The notes below the pieces were generated by a model. The model was not told the DNA's origin, searched no databases, and worked only from the letters and a program-made list of their open reading frames with translations. A stretch of DNA of 5,516 nt from Bacteroidia bacterium. GTDB taxonomy: Bacteria; Bacteroidota; Bacteroidia; SpSt-205. Where the stretch lies: positions 1 to 5,516 of the forward strand of contig JANXCJ010000130.1 of NCBI GenBank assembly GCA_025060275.1, in the 5' to 3' direction. This document shows positions 1-5,516 of this stretch, one piece after another. How positions within the stretch are numbered: position 1 is the stretch's first letter; each line of letters opens with the position of its first letter. The position numbers and the translations under genes were made by a program.

Positions 1-699
1 GAGCCATGCGCTACCTCCACCCATGCGATCAGCTGCCGTGAAGTCTATCCCTACTGTACCCGAGATAGAGAGGGTCTCTCGTACCATGTATAGACGATGT
101 GTAGGGGTTAGACTCACTTGACGAAAGCGAAGGAGTCTTCTTTCTGCCCATCCATTTATGGCACTACTGGGTCCTAATGGTTTTACAGCGAGGCGAAAGA
201 AGACAGGAGGCTCCTTATCAGAGTACGGAGGGAGGTAGCGAAGCGGGCAAAGCGGCTTGTCTGACAGCGTACGCACTTCAAAATGCAAATGGGGTCCGAA
301 AGAATATCCGCTATTACCTGCCCATCCTAGAGTATCTCCTGCATTCACAGGCCATTCATCAGGTGTTAGATACTTCTCCACCTCAAAACGGCGCTGATGG
401 ACCTGTAGAGCTTGTATGATTTTCTCACCCTTCGGAGCGAAGTGCGAGAGATGTCCATATACCGTGATAAGTCCCTGAGGGTGTTTTACGTATATTACTC
501 GTCCAAAGCCTGTATGGCTTACACGTATCCTATATACATATCCTACCCCAGCTGCTATGACAGGAACTTCCCCAATCTTCTCACCTACTGAAATATCTAT
601 CCCCGTGTGAAAAGTTTGCCCCCGAATTTCCCCATAGCTTCCAGTGAGCGTAATAGGTCCCGATATAGGCCATATAAACTGCAAAACTATCCATGGCAT
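1..699 (-). CDS. M23 family metallopeptidase (LytM-type peptidoglycan endopeptidase), 3' end outside window
   Basis: Predicted zinc peptidase of the LytM/M23 family, which cuts peptide cross-bridges of peptidoglycan in the periplasm. The 233 codons seen run open to the window's left edge. All family residues are visible: zinc ligands H31 and D35 (FHTGID), H83 (VYGHL), and H137/H139 (GPHLHFE), with the SYGEIRG block at 21-27 typical of Bacteroidota members. The core spans about 12-155. A trailing segment (about 156-233), containing ISGTVGIDFTAAD, resembles the beta-rich C-terminal domain of these proteins. The ATG overlaps the tonB-like stop by one base (TGATG), so translation is probably coupled. 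Oddity: only about seven residues precede the mature-type FIWPISG region. No signal peptide is evident, and an in-frame TAA lies 15 codons upstream with no ATG, GTG or TTG in between. Family assignment is firm; export route and exact substrate are inferred or unknown. Confidence 0.93.
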   Translation of the reverse strand, partial: MPWIVLQFIWPISGPITLTGSYGEIRGQTFHTGIDISVGEKIGEVPVIAAGVGYVYRIRVSHTGFGRVIYVKHPQGLITVYGHLSHFAPKGEKIIQALQVHQRRFEVEKYLTPDEWPVNAGDTLGWAGNSGYSFGPHLHFEVRTLSDKPLCPLRYLPPYSDKEPPVFFRLAVKPLGPSSAINGWAERRLLRFRQVSLTPTHRLYMVRETLSISGTVGIDFTAADRMGGGSAWL

Positions 700-1385
700 C
701 AGCGTAGACGAAATCGCACTACCACTGTCATTCGTTGAATTTTATTAGTAGAGATGGGGCTAAATAACCACTGGCGTATCGCTTCTTCTCCGGCTTGTTT
801 CAGTTCAGGTGGGGCTTGAAGGCTCAGCGCCCGCGCATGAGAGACCCGACCATCAGGCAGTACATATAGTTCAAACTTTATGCGAGCCTCCTTTTGCACA
901 TTATATCTGGGCGCGACAAAATGTAGTAAACGCCGATTTTGAAGCCCTTCTTCTCCTTCACCAAACTCTAATAAACCCTGTCCTATATCACTAGTCTCAG
1001 AAGCATCGGAGAGGCTAGTAGGCTGAAAGACTTCGTTTTCTACTTCCTCTTCGCTTTCTTCTGTTTCAGGGAGGACTTCTTGGGGAGTTTCAGTAGGGGG
1101 GGTAGCCTGCTGGCGGGGAGGAGACTTGACGGGTTGGGTTTCCTTAGAAGTGATTAGGGGTTCTTCCTGAGAAGGTGTAAAAGAGCTTGTAGAGGAAGCA
1201 GGGACAGCACCGAAGTCTAATCGTCCTACTACTATATAGGGGTTCTCGTCTTCAGGCGGGATGGTGCCTCTCACGAGTACCCAGTAGTAAGCTAAAAGAA
1301 AAAATAAAACGAAGAGCAAGAAGGTAGTGCTCAAGCTGATCTGGCGGGCGCGTTTCTCTTCCTGCGCATAATTACCGGAGGTCAT
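699..1385 (-). CDS. TonB-like energy transducer
   Basis: Predicted 228-residue inner-membrane protein that carries energy from an ExbB/ExbD motor across the periplasm to an outer-membrane partner. Layout: a short basic cytoplasmic start (1-15), one hydrophobic anchor (about 16-38), a TIPPEDENPY...LDFG segment (41-59) typical of a Bacteroidota TonB class, a Pro/Glu-rich low-complexity linker (about 70-148) that is strongly acidic at 103-118, and a C-terminal TonB domain (about 150-228). The C-terminal domain shows LYVLPDGRVSHARAL, then AIRQWLFSP, and ends VVVRFRLR. Length and order fit the family. The start ATG overlaps the upstream exbD stop by 4 bp (ATGA); the stop overlaps the M23 start by 1 bp. 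A run of seven C on the coding strand (plus strand 1096-1102) lies in the linker. A TolA-like role in division is an alternative, since no TonB-dependent receptor gene is in view. Confidence 0.88.
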   Translation of the reverse strand: MTSGNYAQEEKRARQISLSTTFLLFVLFFLLAYYWVLVRGTIPPEDENPYIVVGRLDFGAVPASSTSSFTPSQEEPLITSKETQPVKSPPRQQATPPTETPQEVLPETEESEEEVENEVFQPTSLSDASETSDIGQGLLEFGEGEEGLQNRRLLHFVAPRYNVQKEARIKFELYVLPDGRVSHARALSLQAPPELKQAGEEAIRQWLFSPISTNKIQRMTVVVRFRLR

Positions 1386-1783
1386 GGGCGGCGGGTGGCG
1401 ATTACTACACTGCCTCTGTGCTCAGCAATCAGGGAGATCGCATAGGCTACCTCCTGCATAGTTACGCTATGGTCTGTCCGCAAGGTAATCACACGGCTAT
1501 TAGGGTCTTGGGAAGGATGGCTCAGCGCAGCCCGAATATAGCCTGCTAAATCTTTTTTCTGTATGCGCTGATTATCCCAGAACCATTCTCCACGAGCCGT
1601 AATTGTTATGCTATGAGGAGCGGGGCTGGGTTGACTAGATGAGCCTTGAGGCAAATCTACCTTCACTCCTGCCTGATTTACAAAAGTGGAAGTAAGCATG
1701 AAGTAAATCAGAAGTAAGAAAACCATATCTGCGATGCTTGCTAAGGCAAAATCCGATTGGGGTTGTAGGCGCCGCCGAAACAT
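1382..1783 (-). CDS. ExbD/TolR family biopolymer transporter
   Basis: Predicted small inner-membrane stator subunit that, with ExbB/TolQ, uses the proton motive force to drive a TonB or TolA type protein. The 133-residue length is normal. A basic N-terminus (MFRRRLQPQ) leads into one transmembrane helix at about 16-34, SIADMVFLLLIYFMLTSTF. D19 is at the position of the essential proton-carrying Asp of the family. The remainder (about 40-133) is the periplasmic domain, with the LPQG segment just after the helix and an RTDHSVTMQEV stretch matching the usual 'D..v....v' region. It lies 2 bp after the exbB-like stop and overlaps the tonB-like start by 4 bp, so the three are almost certainly one complex. 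There is no clear Shine-Dalgarno, as expected for a coupled internal gene. ExbD versus TolR cannot be settled by sequence alone. Confidence 0.93.
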   Translation of the reverse strand: MFRRRLQPQSDFALASIADMVFLLLIYFMLTSTFVNQAGVKVDLPQGSSSQPSPAPHSITITARGEWFWDNQRIQKKDLAGYIRAALSHPSQDPNSRVITLRTDHSVTMQEVAYAISLIAEHRGSVVIATRRP

Positions 1784-1785
1784 AG

Positions 1786-2493
1786 TTAGCGAATAGGCTC
1801 TTGCAGTACATCTAAGAAGCCCATACTGACTGCCTCCATCTTAAGGATAAAGCTCTGAATGCGATTGACTAAGACATTGTAAGCAAAGTGCATGGGGATG
1901 GCTATTATGAGACCTCCTGCAGTGGTAATCATCGCTTCATAGATTCCATCTGCGAGAGCGGCTGGATTTACATTTCCCTGAAGCTGAGCTATCTTCATGA
2001 AAGCCTGGATGAGACCCGTCACTGTGCCTAAGAAGCCCACCATAGGTGCAAGAGCTGCTATGGAGGCTAAATAGGGTACATTTTTTTCTAGTTGAAGGAT
2101 TTCTAAGTTGCCTTGATTTTGTACGGCTGCTGCAATATCTGGAAGGGGAGAGCCTAAGCGGCTAATCCCTTTGCCTACCATGCGCGCAAAAGGTGTAGGC
2201 GTAGCGCTGCATAGAGCCTCTGCACGCCGTAAGTCTCCTTGCCGAATAGCCGATTTGACCTGTTCCATGAAGCTTGAGGGGTCTTTGTCATATTTTGCAA
2301 TAAGGAGATACCTCTCCAAGAAAATGTAAAGTCCGATAGCCGCAAGCAGAATGAGGATAATCATGCTCCATCCACCCATCACAATAAAGTCCATAAGAGT
2401 AAACTCTACCGGCTTAGGTGTAGATATTTGACCGGTAGGTGTTTGTAACCACAGCATGCCCAAAAATACAGCGTCAATCGTAGCCTGCTGCAA
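1786..2493 (-). CDS. MotA/TolQ/ExbB proton channel family protein
   Basis: Predicted proton-channel subunit of an ExbB/TolQ type motor in the inner membrane. Three membrane segments are visible: about 37-58 (after the GGW motif), and two closer together at about 140-165 and 188-210. The family core lies between and within the last two: APMVGFLGTVTG (149-160) and EAMITTAGGLIIAIP (186-200). The cytoplasmic loop includes FARMVGKGISRLG (102-114) and LEK (135-137). At 235 residues it has normal length. The start given is TTG at 2493, preceded by AAGGA with a 5-nt spacer and overlapping the end of the amidase gene by 20 bp. An ATG at 2457 (residue 13) is the alternative and would leave a 16-bp gap. 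The hydrophobic stretch before residue 20 resembles Bacteroidota relatives and slightly favours the longer form. It pairs with the ExbD gene 2 bp downstream. Confidence 0.93.
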   Translation of the reverse strand: MQQATIDAVFLGMLWLQTPTGQISTPKPVEFTLMDFIVMGGWSMIILILLAAIGLYIFLERYLLIAKYDKDPSSFMEQVKSAIRQGDLRRAEALCSATPTPFARMVGKGISRLGSPLPDIAAAVQNQGNLEILQLEKNVPYLASIAALAPMVGFLGTVTGLIQAFMKIAQLQGNVNPAALADGIYEAMITTAGGLIIAIPMHFAYNVLVNRIQSFILKMEAVSMGFLDVLQEPIR

Positions 2494-3244
2494 TATATTC
2501 CTTTATCGCTTGATAAATAGCCTGGGCAATATGTTCCTGTCCTGAGGGAGAGCCTAAAAACTTTTCCTCCTGCGGGTGAGAAATAAATCCAATCTCACAA
2601 AGAACTGCCGGCATACTTGTACGCCAGAGCACTAAGAAACCGGCTTGTTTGACGCCGCGACTTGGTCTTTTAGTTTTCTGTACCAAGTTATCTTCTATTT
2701 TTTTAGCTAAACGGAGGCTCTGCTTGAGAAAAGCATGCTGCATGAGAGAGAAGATGATATAGGCTTCTTCAGAATTAGGGTCAAAACCCTCATAGGTTTT
2801 TTGATAGCTCTCTTCCATGAGGATGGCTGCATTCTCCCGCATCACTACATTAAGGTTCTCTTGACTTTTATGTTCCCCTAAAGCGTAAGTTTCTGATCCA
2901 TGGATGTCCTTCTTAGGGTTAGCGTTACAGTGAATGCTAATGAAAAAGTCAGCATTGGCTTTGTTTGCTGTGTCAGCTCGGCGCGCAAGCTCTACAAAAG
3001 TATCTGTATCTCGGGTAAGGAGGACCCGAAAGTGTCCCTCTTTCCTTAGAAGCTCCGCCAGCTTGAGCGAAACAGCCAGCGTGATGTCTTTCTCCTTATA
3101 CACTTTGCCCTGGGCACCCGGGTCCTTGCCCCCATGACCTGGGTCTATTGCGATTAGCACAGGTTTGAGGAGACGAAAAGAACTTAGTAGATGCAAGGTA
3201 CCTATGAGTATCACTACTCTCCATAGGCGCCTACCTTTGCTCAT
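2474..3244 (-). CDS. N-acetylmuramoyl-L-alanine amidase (Amidase_3 family)
   Basis: Predicted periplasmic zinc amidase that cuts the bond between N-acetylmuramic acid and the stem peptide's L-alanine, as AmiC-type enzymes do in daughter-cell separation and wall recycling. A basic start and hydrophobic stretch (about 1-23) look like a signal peptide. The Amidase_3 domain fills 29-252. Zinc ligands are H37 (IDPGHGGKDPGA), E51 (KEKDI) and H105 (FISIHCNAN), and the catalytic Glu is E217 (CEIGFISH). The insert ETYALGEH (118-125) and YEGFDPNSEEAYI region are typical of Bacteroidota members. The length of 256 is that of a one-domain enzyme; no SPOR, LysM or AMIN domain is present. It is the first gene of the minus-strand operon. 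Its ATG is 7 bp from the divergent lptD start, with AAAGG placed unusually close (one base before the ATG). No other good in-frame start lies nearby. Confidence 0.95.
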   Translation of the reverse strand: MSKGRRLWRVVILIGTLHLLSSFRLLKPVLIAIDPGHGGKDPGAQGKVYKEKDITLAVSLKLAELLRKEGHFRVLLTRDTDTFVELARRADTANKANADFFISIHCNANPKKDIHGSETYALGEHKSQENLNVVMRENAAILMEESYQKTYEGFDPNSEEAYIIFSLMQHAFLKQSLRLAKKIEDNLVQKTKRPSRGVKQAGFLVLWRTSMPAVLCEIGFISHPQEEKFLGSPSGQEHIAQAIYQAIKEYIAAGYD

Positions 3245-3251
3245 ACCTTTG
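3232..3251 (+). promoter_or_regulatory. Candidate -7 elements for lptD (two TACCTTTG copies)
   Basis: TACCTTTG occurs at 3232-3239 and again at 3244-3251, a direct repeat with a 12-bp period. Both match the Bacteroidota primary sigma -7 consensus TAnnTTTG. The first would place transcription start a few bases before the ATG at 3252, giving an almost leaderless lptD mRNA; the second would start inside the gene. I see no TTTG -33 element at the usual spacing, so this is only a candidate. The bases also encode the amidase N-terminus on the other strand. Confidence 0.3.
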
Positions 3252-5516
3252 ATGCAAATATATCGCCTTGCAGCTATTCTTACGATAATCTCGGGGGGCT
3301 ACACACAATTAGTGAAGGGCCCAAGGCAGGACTCTATACCACCTTCCCTCTGGGACTCTCTTACGAGACAGTCCCCAGCCGTTGATACAGTTTTCTACCA
3401 GGCGGCTGATTCAATTAGCCTTGATCTAATAAGAGGGGAAGGACGCTTTTACCGAGAGGTACAAATAAAGGAAGGAAAAGTCTTTCTTCAGACGGGTTAT
3501 GCTTCCGTGCTGTGGGGGAAAGGATGGGTATATGGAAAAGGCCGACCACAGGGGGACTCTCTCGTGGAGCTTCCCGTTCTTTACTACAACCAAGAGCGAT
3601 ATGAGATGGATAGCTTACGATATGATTTGAATCACAAGCGAGGACAAATCTTTGGCATGCGTCAGAGACTTCCTGATGAAACCTTTGCTGGGCGAACCCT
3701 CCAGATTAATCCAGATGGTACATTCTACGCTGCGGGAGCATATTATACGACTTGCACAGCCATGCCTCCTCATTTCTACTTCTCTTCCACCCGTATAAAG
3801 TTATATCCGGAAGAAAGAATAGTGAGCGGCCCACTTTACATGGTAGTAGGAGACGTGCCTATGCCCTTATTCTCTCCTTTTGGCTATTTTCCTTTACTGG
3901 ATCGCCGAAGTTCGGGTATCATACTTCCCTTGGTAGGGCAAGCAGCAGATAGAGGCTTTTTTGTGAGAGGACTAGGCTACTATTGGGCAATAAACCGGTA
4001 CATGGATGCCCGTATAGAGGCAGATATTTTCACCCGAGGAGGGTTTCGTACAGAGCTGCTTTGGACTTACAGAAAGAAATATTGGCATGAAGGAAACTTT
4101 TCCATTCAGTACGCCTATCAGGCATTTAATGAGCCGGGAGACCCGGATTACCAGGCACTTCGGATGATATTTGTGCGCTGGATTCACCAGCAGACTTTAT
4201 CACCCACTGCCACCTTCTCCGCGAACGTGCAGGGCGGAAGCTCGGCTTTCCTCTCCCGACAGAGTTATCAGGCCGCCGATTTCCTCTCTACCAATCTTCA
4301 ATCCAGTATTGCTCTCCAGAAAACCTTTCCTGCATCTCCTTGGCAGCTCGTCTTATCTACCAATCATACCCAGAATCTTATTCAAAAAGTATGGTCTATT
4401 CAAGCGCCAGTGCTCGCTCTGTATCAAAATCGCATCTTTCCTTTTCAGCGCAAAAAAGTGGCTACCCCTTCTCGTTGGTATGAAAAGATAGGCTATACCT
4501 ACCGCTTAGATGCACAAGGGCTCATACAGATTCCAGAAAGCCTTCTCTTCCAGCCCCTTATGCGGGATACCTTCAACTGGGGGCTTAGACACAATATCCA
4601 GATTGCAGGCGGCTATACGATATTTCGCTATTTTCAGTTTGCCCCTTCATTCACCTATAATGAATACTTATATGGGGAGCAGAGAACCTACTCTGTAGAT
4701 ACGTTGGGGAATATTCAGGAAAGGCGGCTGCGTCAGCCTCGTGCTGCCCGAGACTTTGGGGCAGGATTCAATCTCACTACTCGTTTATATGGCATAAGAA
4801 TATTTCCAGGACGAAGGGCATTTGCTCTCAGACACACTATAATACCCAGTGCAGGCATACAATGGCGTCCGGATTTCTCTCTCCCTCGTTGGAAACTCTA
4901 TCAAACATTCGTGATTAGGAATACAGAAAGGAGACTAAATCCTCTCAGTCATGGCTTTTACGGAAGCCCCCCGTCAGGTCGTCAAATGGCTCTTGTTTTC
5001 TCTATCAATAATCTCCTGGAAGCCCGATACAAAGACCTAGGGGACACCACAGGTAGGAGATTCAAGTACCTCTCGCTCTTAGACAACTTCGGCCTAAGTA
5101 GTAGCTATAATTTTGCTGCCGATAGTTTTCACCTTTCACCTATTATCCTCACAGCTCGCACTAACCTACTAAGCACTTTCCTAAATCTCAACTATACAGC
5201 TACATTAGATGCGTATAGATATGACTCTGGTGGCGTCAGAAGGCCCTTCTATAGATGGGATACCGACCGAAAGGTGGGCACTATCACGCAAATGAACTGG
5301 GCATTAGTTCTTTCGTTAGCGCCCTTTGCCTCTCAGACTCCCCCAGGAGAAAAGGAAGAAGGGTTAGTATTTTTTTCTTTGCCTTGGAGAGCAGACCTCA
5401 GCTACAACTTGGTAGGGGTACGACAGTTCTTCCCTGATTCAGCAAAATATCGCTGGATACAGACTTTGGGTCTTTCTGCAGAGGTGAACATTACACGCAC
5501 CTGGCGCATACAGGTT
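3252..5516 (+). CDS. lptD: LPS assembly protein LptD (OstA-like, Bacteroidota type), 3' end outside window
   Basis: Predicted outer-membrane protein that receives LPS from the periplasmic Lpt bridge and inserts it into the outer leaflet. The frame is open for 755 codons to the right edge; relatives are about 850-950 residues, so only the C-terminal part of the barrel is missing. A likely signal peptide occupies 1-19 (LAAILTIISGG). Residues about 47-160 form the OstA/LptA-like beta-jellyroll (RYEMDSLRYDLNHKRGQI at 116-133). Next come the phylum-typical blocks: YYTTC (164-168), PHFYF (173-177), ERIVSGP (188-194), SPFGYFP (208-214) and SSGIILP (220-226). The rest is beta-strand-rich barrel, including FSINNLLEARYKD (583-595), then YNFAADS, and DAY (653-655) where I recall relatives usually having DPY. 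An in-frame ATG at 3204 would add 16 residues and overlap the amidase gene. Divergent from the amidase. The function follows from family membership; the right-edge truncation is only the window limit. Confidence 0.93.
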   Translation, partial: MQIYRLAAILTIISGGYTQLVKGPRQDSIPPSLWDSLTRQSPAVDTVFYQAADSISLDLIRGEGRFYREVQIKEGKVFLQTGYASVLWGKGWVYGKGRPQGDSLVELPVLYYNQERYEMDSLRYDLNHKRGQIFGMRQRLPDETFAGRTLQINPDGTFYAAGAYYTTCTAMPPHFYFSSTRIKLYPEERIVSGPLYMVVGDVPMPLFSPFGYFPLLDRRSSGIILPLVGQAADRGFFVRGLGYYWAINRYMDARIEADIFTRGGFRTELLWTYRKKYWHEGNFSIQYAYQAFNEPGDPDYQALRMIFVRWIHQQTLSPTATFSANVQGGSSAFLSRQSYQAADFLSTNLQSSIALQKTFPASPWQLVLSTNHTQNLIQKVWSIQAPVLALYQNRIFPFQRKKVATPSRWYEKIGYTYRLDAQGLIQIPESLLFQPLMRDTFNWGLRHNIQIAGGYTIFRYFQFAPSFTYNEYLYGEQRTYSVDTLGNIQERRLRQPRAARDFGAGFNLTTRLYGIRIFPGRRAFALRHTIIPSAGIQWRPDFSLPRWKLYQTFVIRNTERRLNPLSHGFYGSPPSGRQMALVFSINNLLEARYKDLGDTTGRRFKYLSLLDNFGLSSSYNFAADSFHLSPIILTARTNLLSTFLNLNYTATLDAYRYDSGGVRRPFYRWDTDRKVGTITQMNWALVLSLAPFASQTPPGEKEEGLVFFSLPWRADLSYNLVGVRQFFPDSAKYRWIQTLGLSAEVNITRTWRIQV
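3255..3262 (-). promoter_or_regulatory. Candidate -7 element for the amidase-exbBD-tonB-M23 operon
   Basis: Read on the minus strand this is TATATTTG, a match to the Bacteroidota TAnnTTTG -7 element. It lies inside the first codons of lptD, 10 bp upstream of the amidase ATG, so it would give a leader of only a few bases. No convincing -33 TTTG is seen upstream on this strand. Position and match are suggestive, not proof. Confidence 0.3.

Noticed and set aside
177..419. 80-codon plus-strand reading frame
   Set aside because: It lies antisense to the conserved M23 catalytic region (including the PHLHFE motif); its translation has no recognisable features.
430..442. Small inverted repeat CTTCG-GAG-CGAAG, considered as a terminator or hairpin
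   Set aside because: Stem of five bases inside conserved M23 coding sequence, with no T tract and no gene end nearby.
671..695. ATG at 695 (minus strand, ATGGAT...) as an alternative M23 start
   Set aside because: It is in a different frame from the one that carries the zinc-ligand motifs; the ATG at 699 is in frame.
809..994. 61-codon plus-strand reading frame
   Set aside because: Antisense to the conserved C-terminal domain of the TonB-like gene; a shadow frame.
2934..3137. 67-codon plus-strand reading frame
   Set aside because: Antisense to the amidase zinc-binding region, low-complexity Ser/Arg-rich translation, no family resemblance.
3293..3298. Six-G run in the lptD signal peptide region as a phase-variation tract
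   Set aside because: Too short to argue for programmed slippage, and LptD is normally essential, so on-off switching is unlikely.
3752..5437. Several short frames on both strands (such as 3752-3952, 3972-4187 minus, 4171-4491, 4510-4698, 5255-5437)
   Set aside because: All fall inside the continuous lptD frame, whose translation carries family motifs throughout; these are shadows in other frames.
1..5516. Search for CRISPR arrays, tRNA or rRNA genes, insertion sequence ends, riboswitches and defence genes
   Set aside because: Nothing seen: no spaced direct repeats, no tRNA-like cloverleaf, no transposase; nearly every base is accounted for by coding sequence.

Overview
The window is chromosomal core envelope DNA from a member of the Bacteroidota. 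It is densely coding from end to end: six protein genes, two of them cut by the window edges, with no tRNA, rRNA, CRISPR array, insertion sequence or phage gene visible. The assignment to Bacteroidota rests on protein features. These are an LptD of the 'putative LPS assembly protein' type (a YTTC...PHFY block, then PFGYFP...SGI and SINN...YNFAADS), an M23 peptidase with the SYGEIRG...FHTGIDI and PHLHFEVR blocks plus a trailing domain typical of that phylum, and a TonB of the class in which the membrane anchor is followed by a PPE...DFG segment. Translation starts mostly lack strong Shine-Dalgarno sequences, which also fits. I cannot name a genus.

Minus strand, 3244 down to 1: a tightly packed operon read right to left. 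It encodes a secreted N-acetylmuramoyl-L-alanine amidase (Amidase_3), a TolQ/ExbB proton-channel subunit, a TolR/ExbD subunit, a TonB-like energy transducer and an M23 family peptidase whose 3' end lies outside the window. Junctions are a 20-bp overlap (or a 16-bp gap if a later start is used), a 2-bp gap, a 4-bp ATGA overlap and a 1-bp TGATG overlap, so translational coupling is likely throughout.

Plus strand, 3252 to 5516: a long reading frame with no stop, the 5' 755 codons of lptD. It is divergent from the amidase, and the two start codons are only 7 bp apart. The promoters must therefore lie over, or inside, each other's coding regions. Three matches to the Bacteroidota -7 element TAnnTTTG fall within the 31 bp spanning the two starts.

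Taken together, the genes handle outer-membrane LPS insertion (LptD), peptidoglycan cleavage (amidase and M23 protein) and proton-motive-force transduction across the periplasm (ExbB-ExbD-TonB). The families are known and I see no convincing new system. The points most worth a second look are the overlapping divergent start region, the M23 protein that begins essentially at its mature domain with no signal peptide and no upstream start available, and the operonic link between a Tol/Ton motor and two wall hydrolases.
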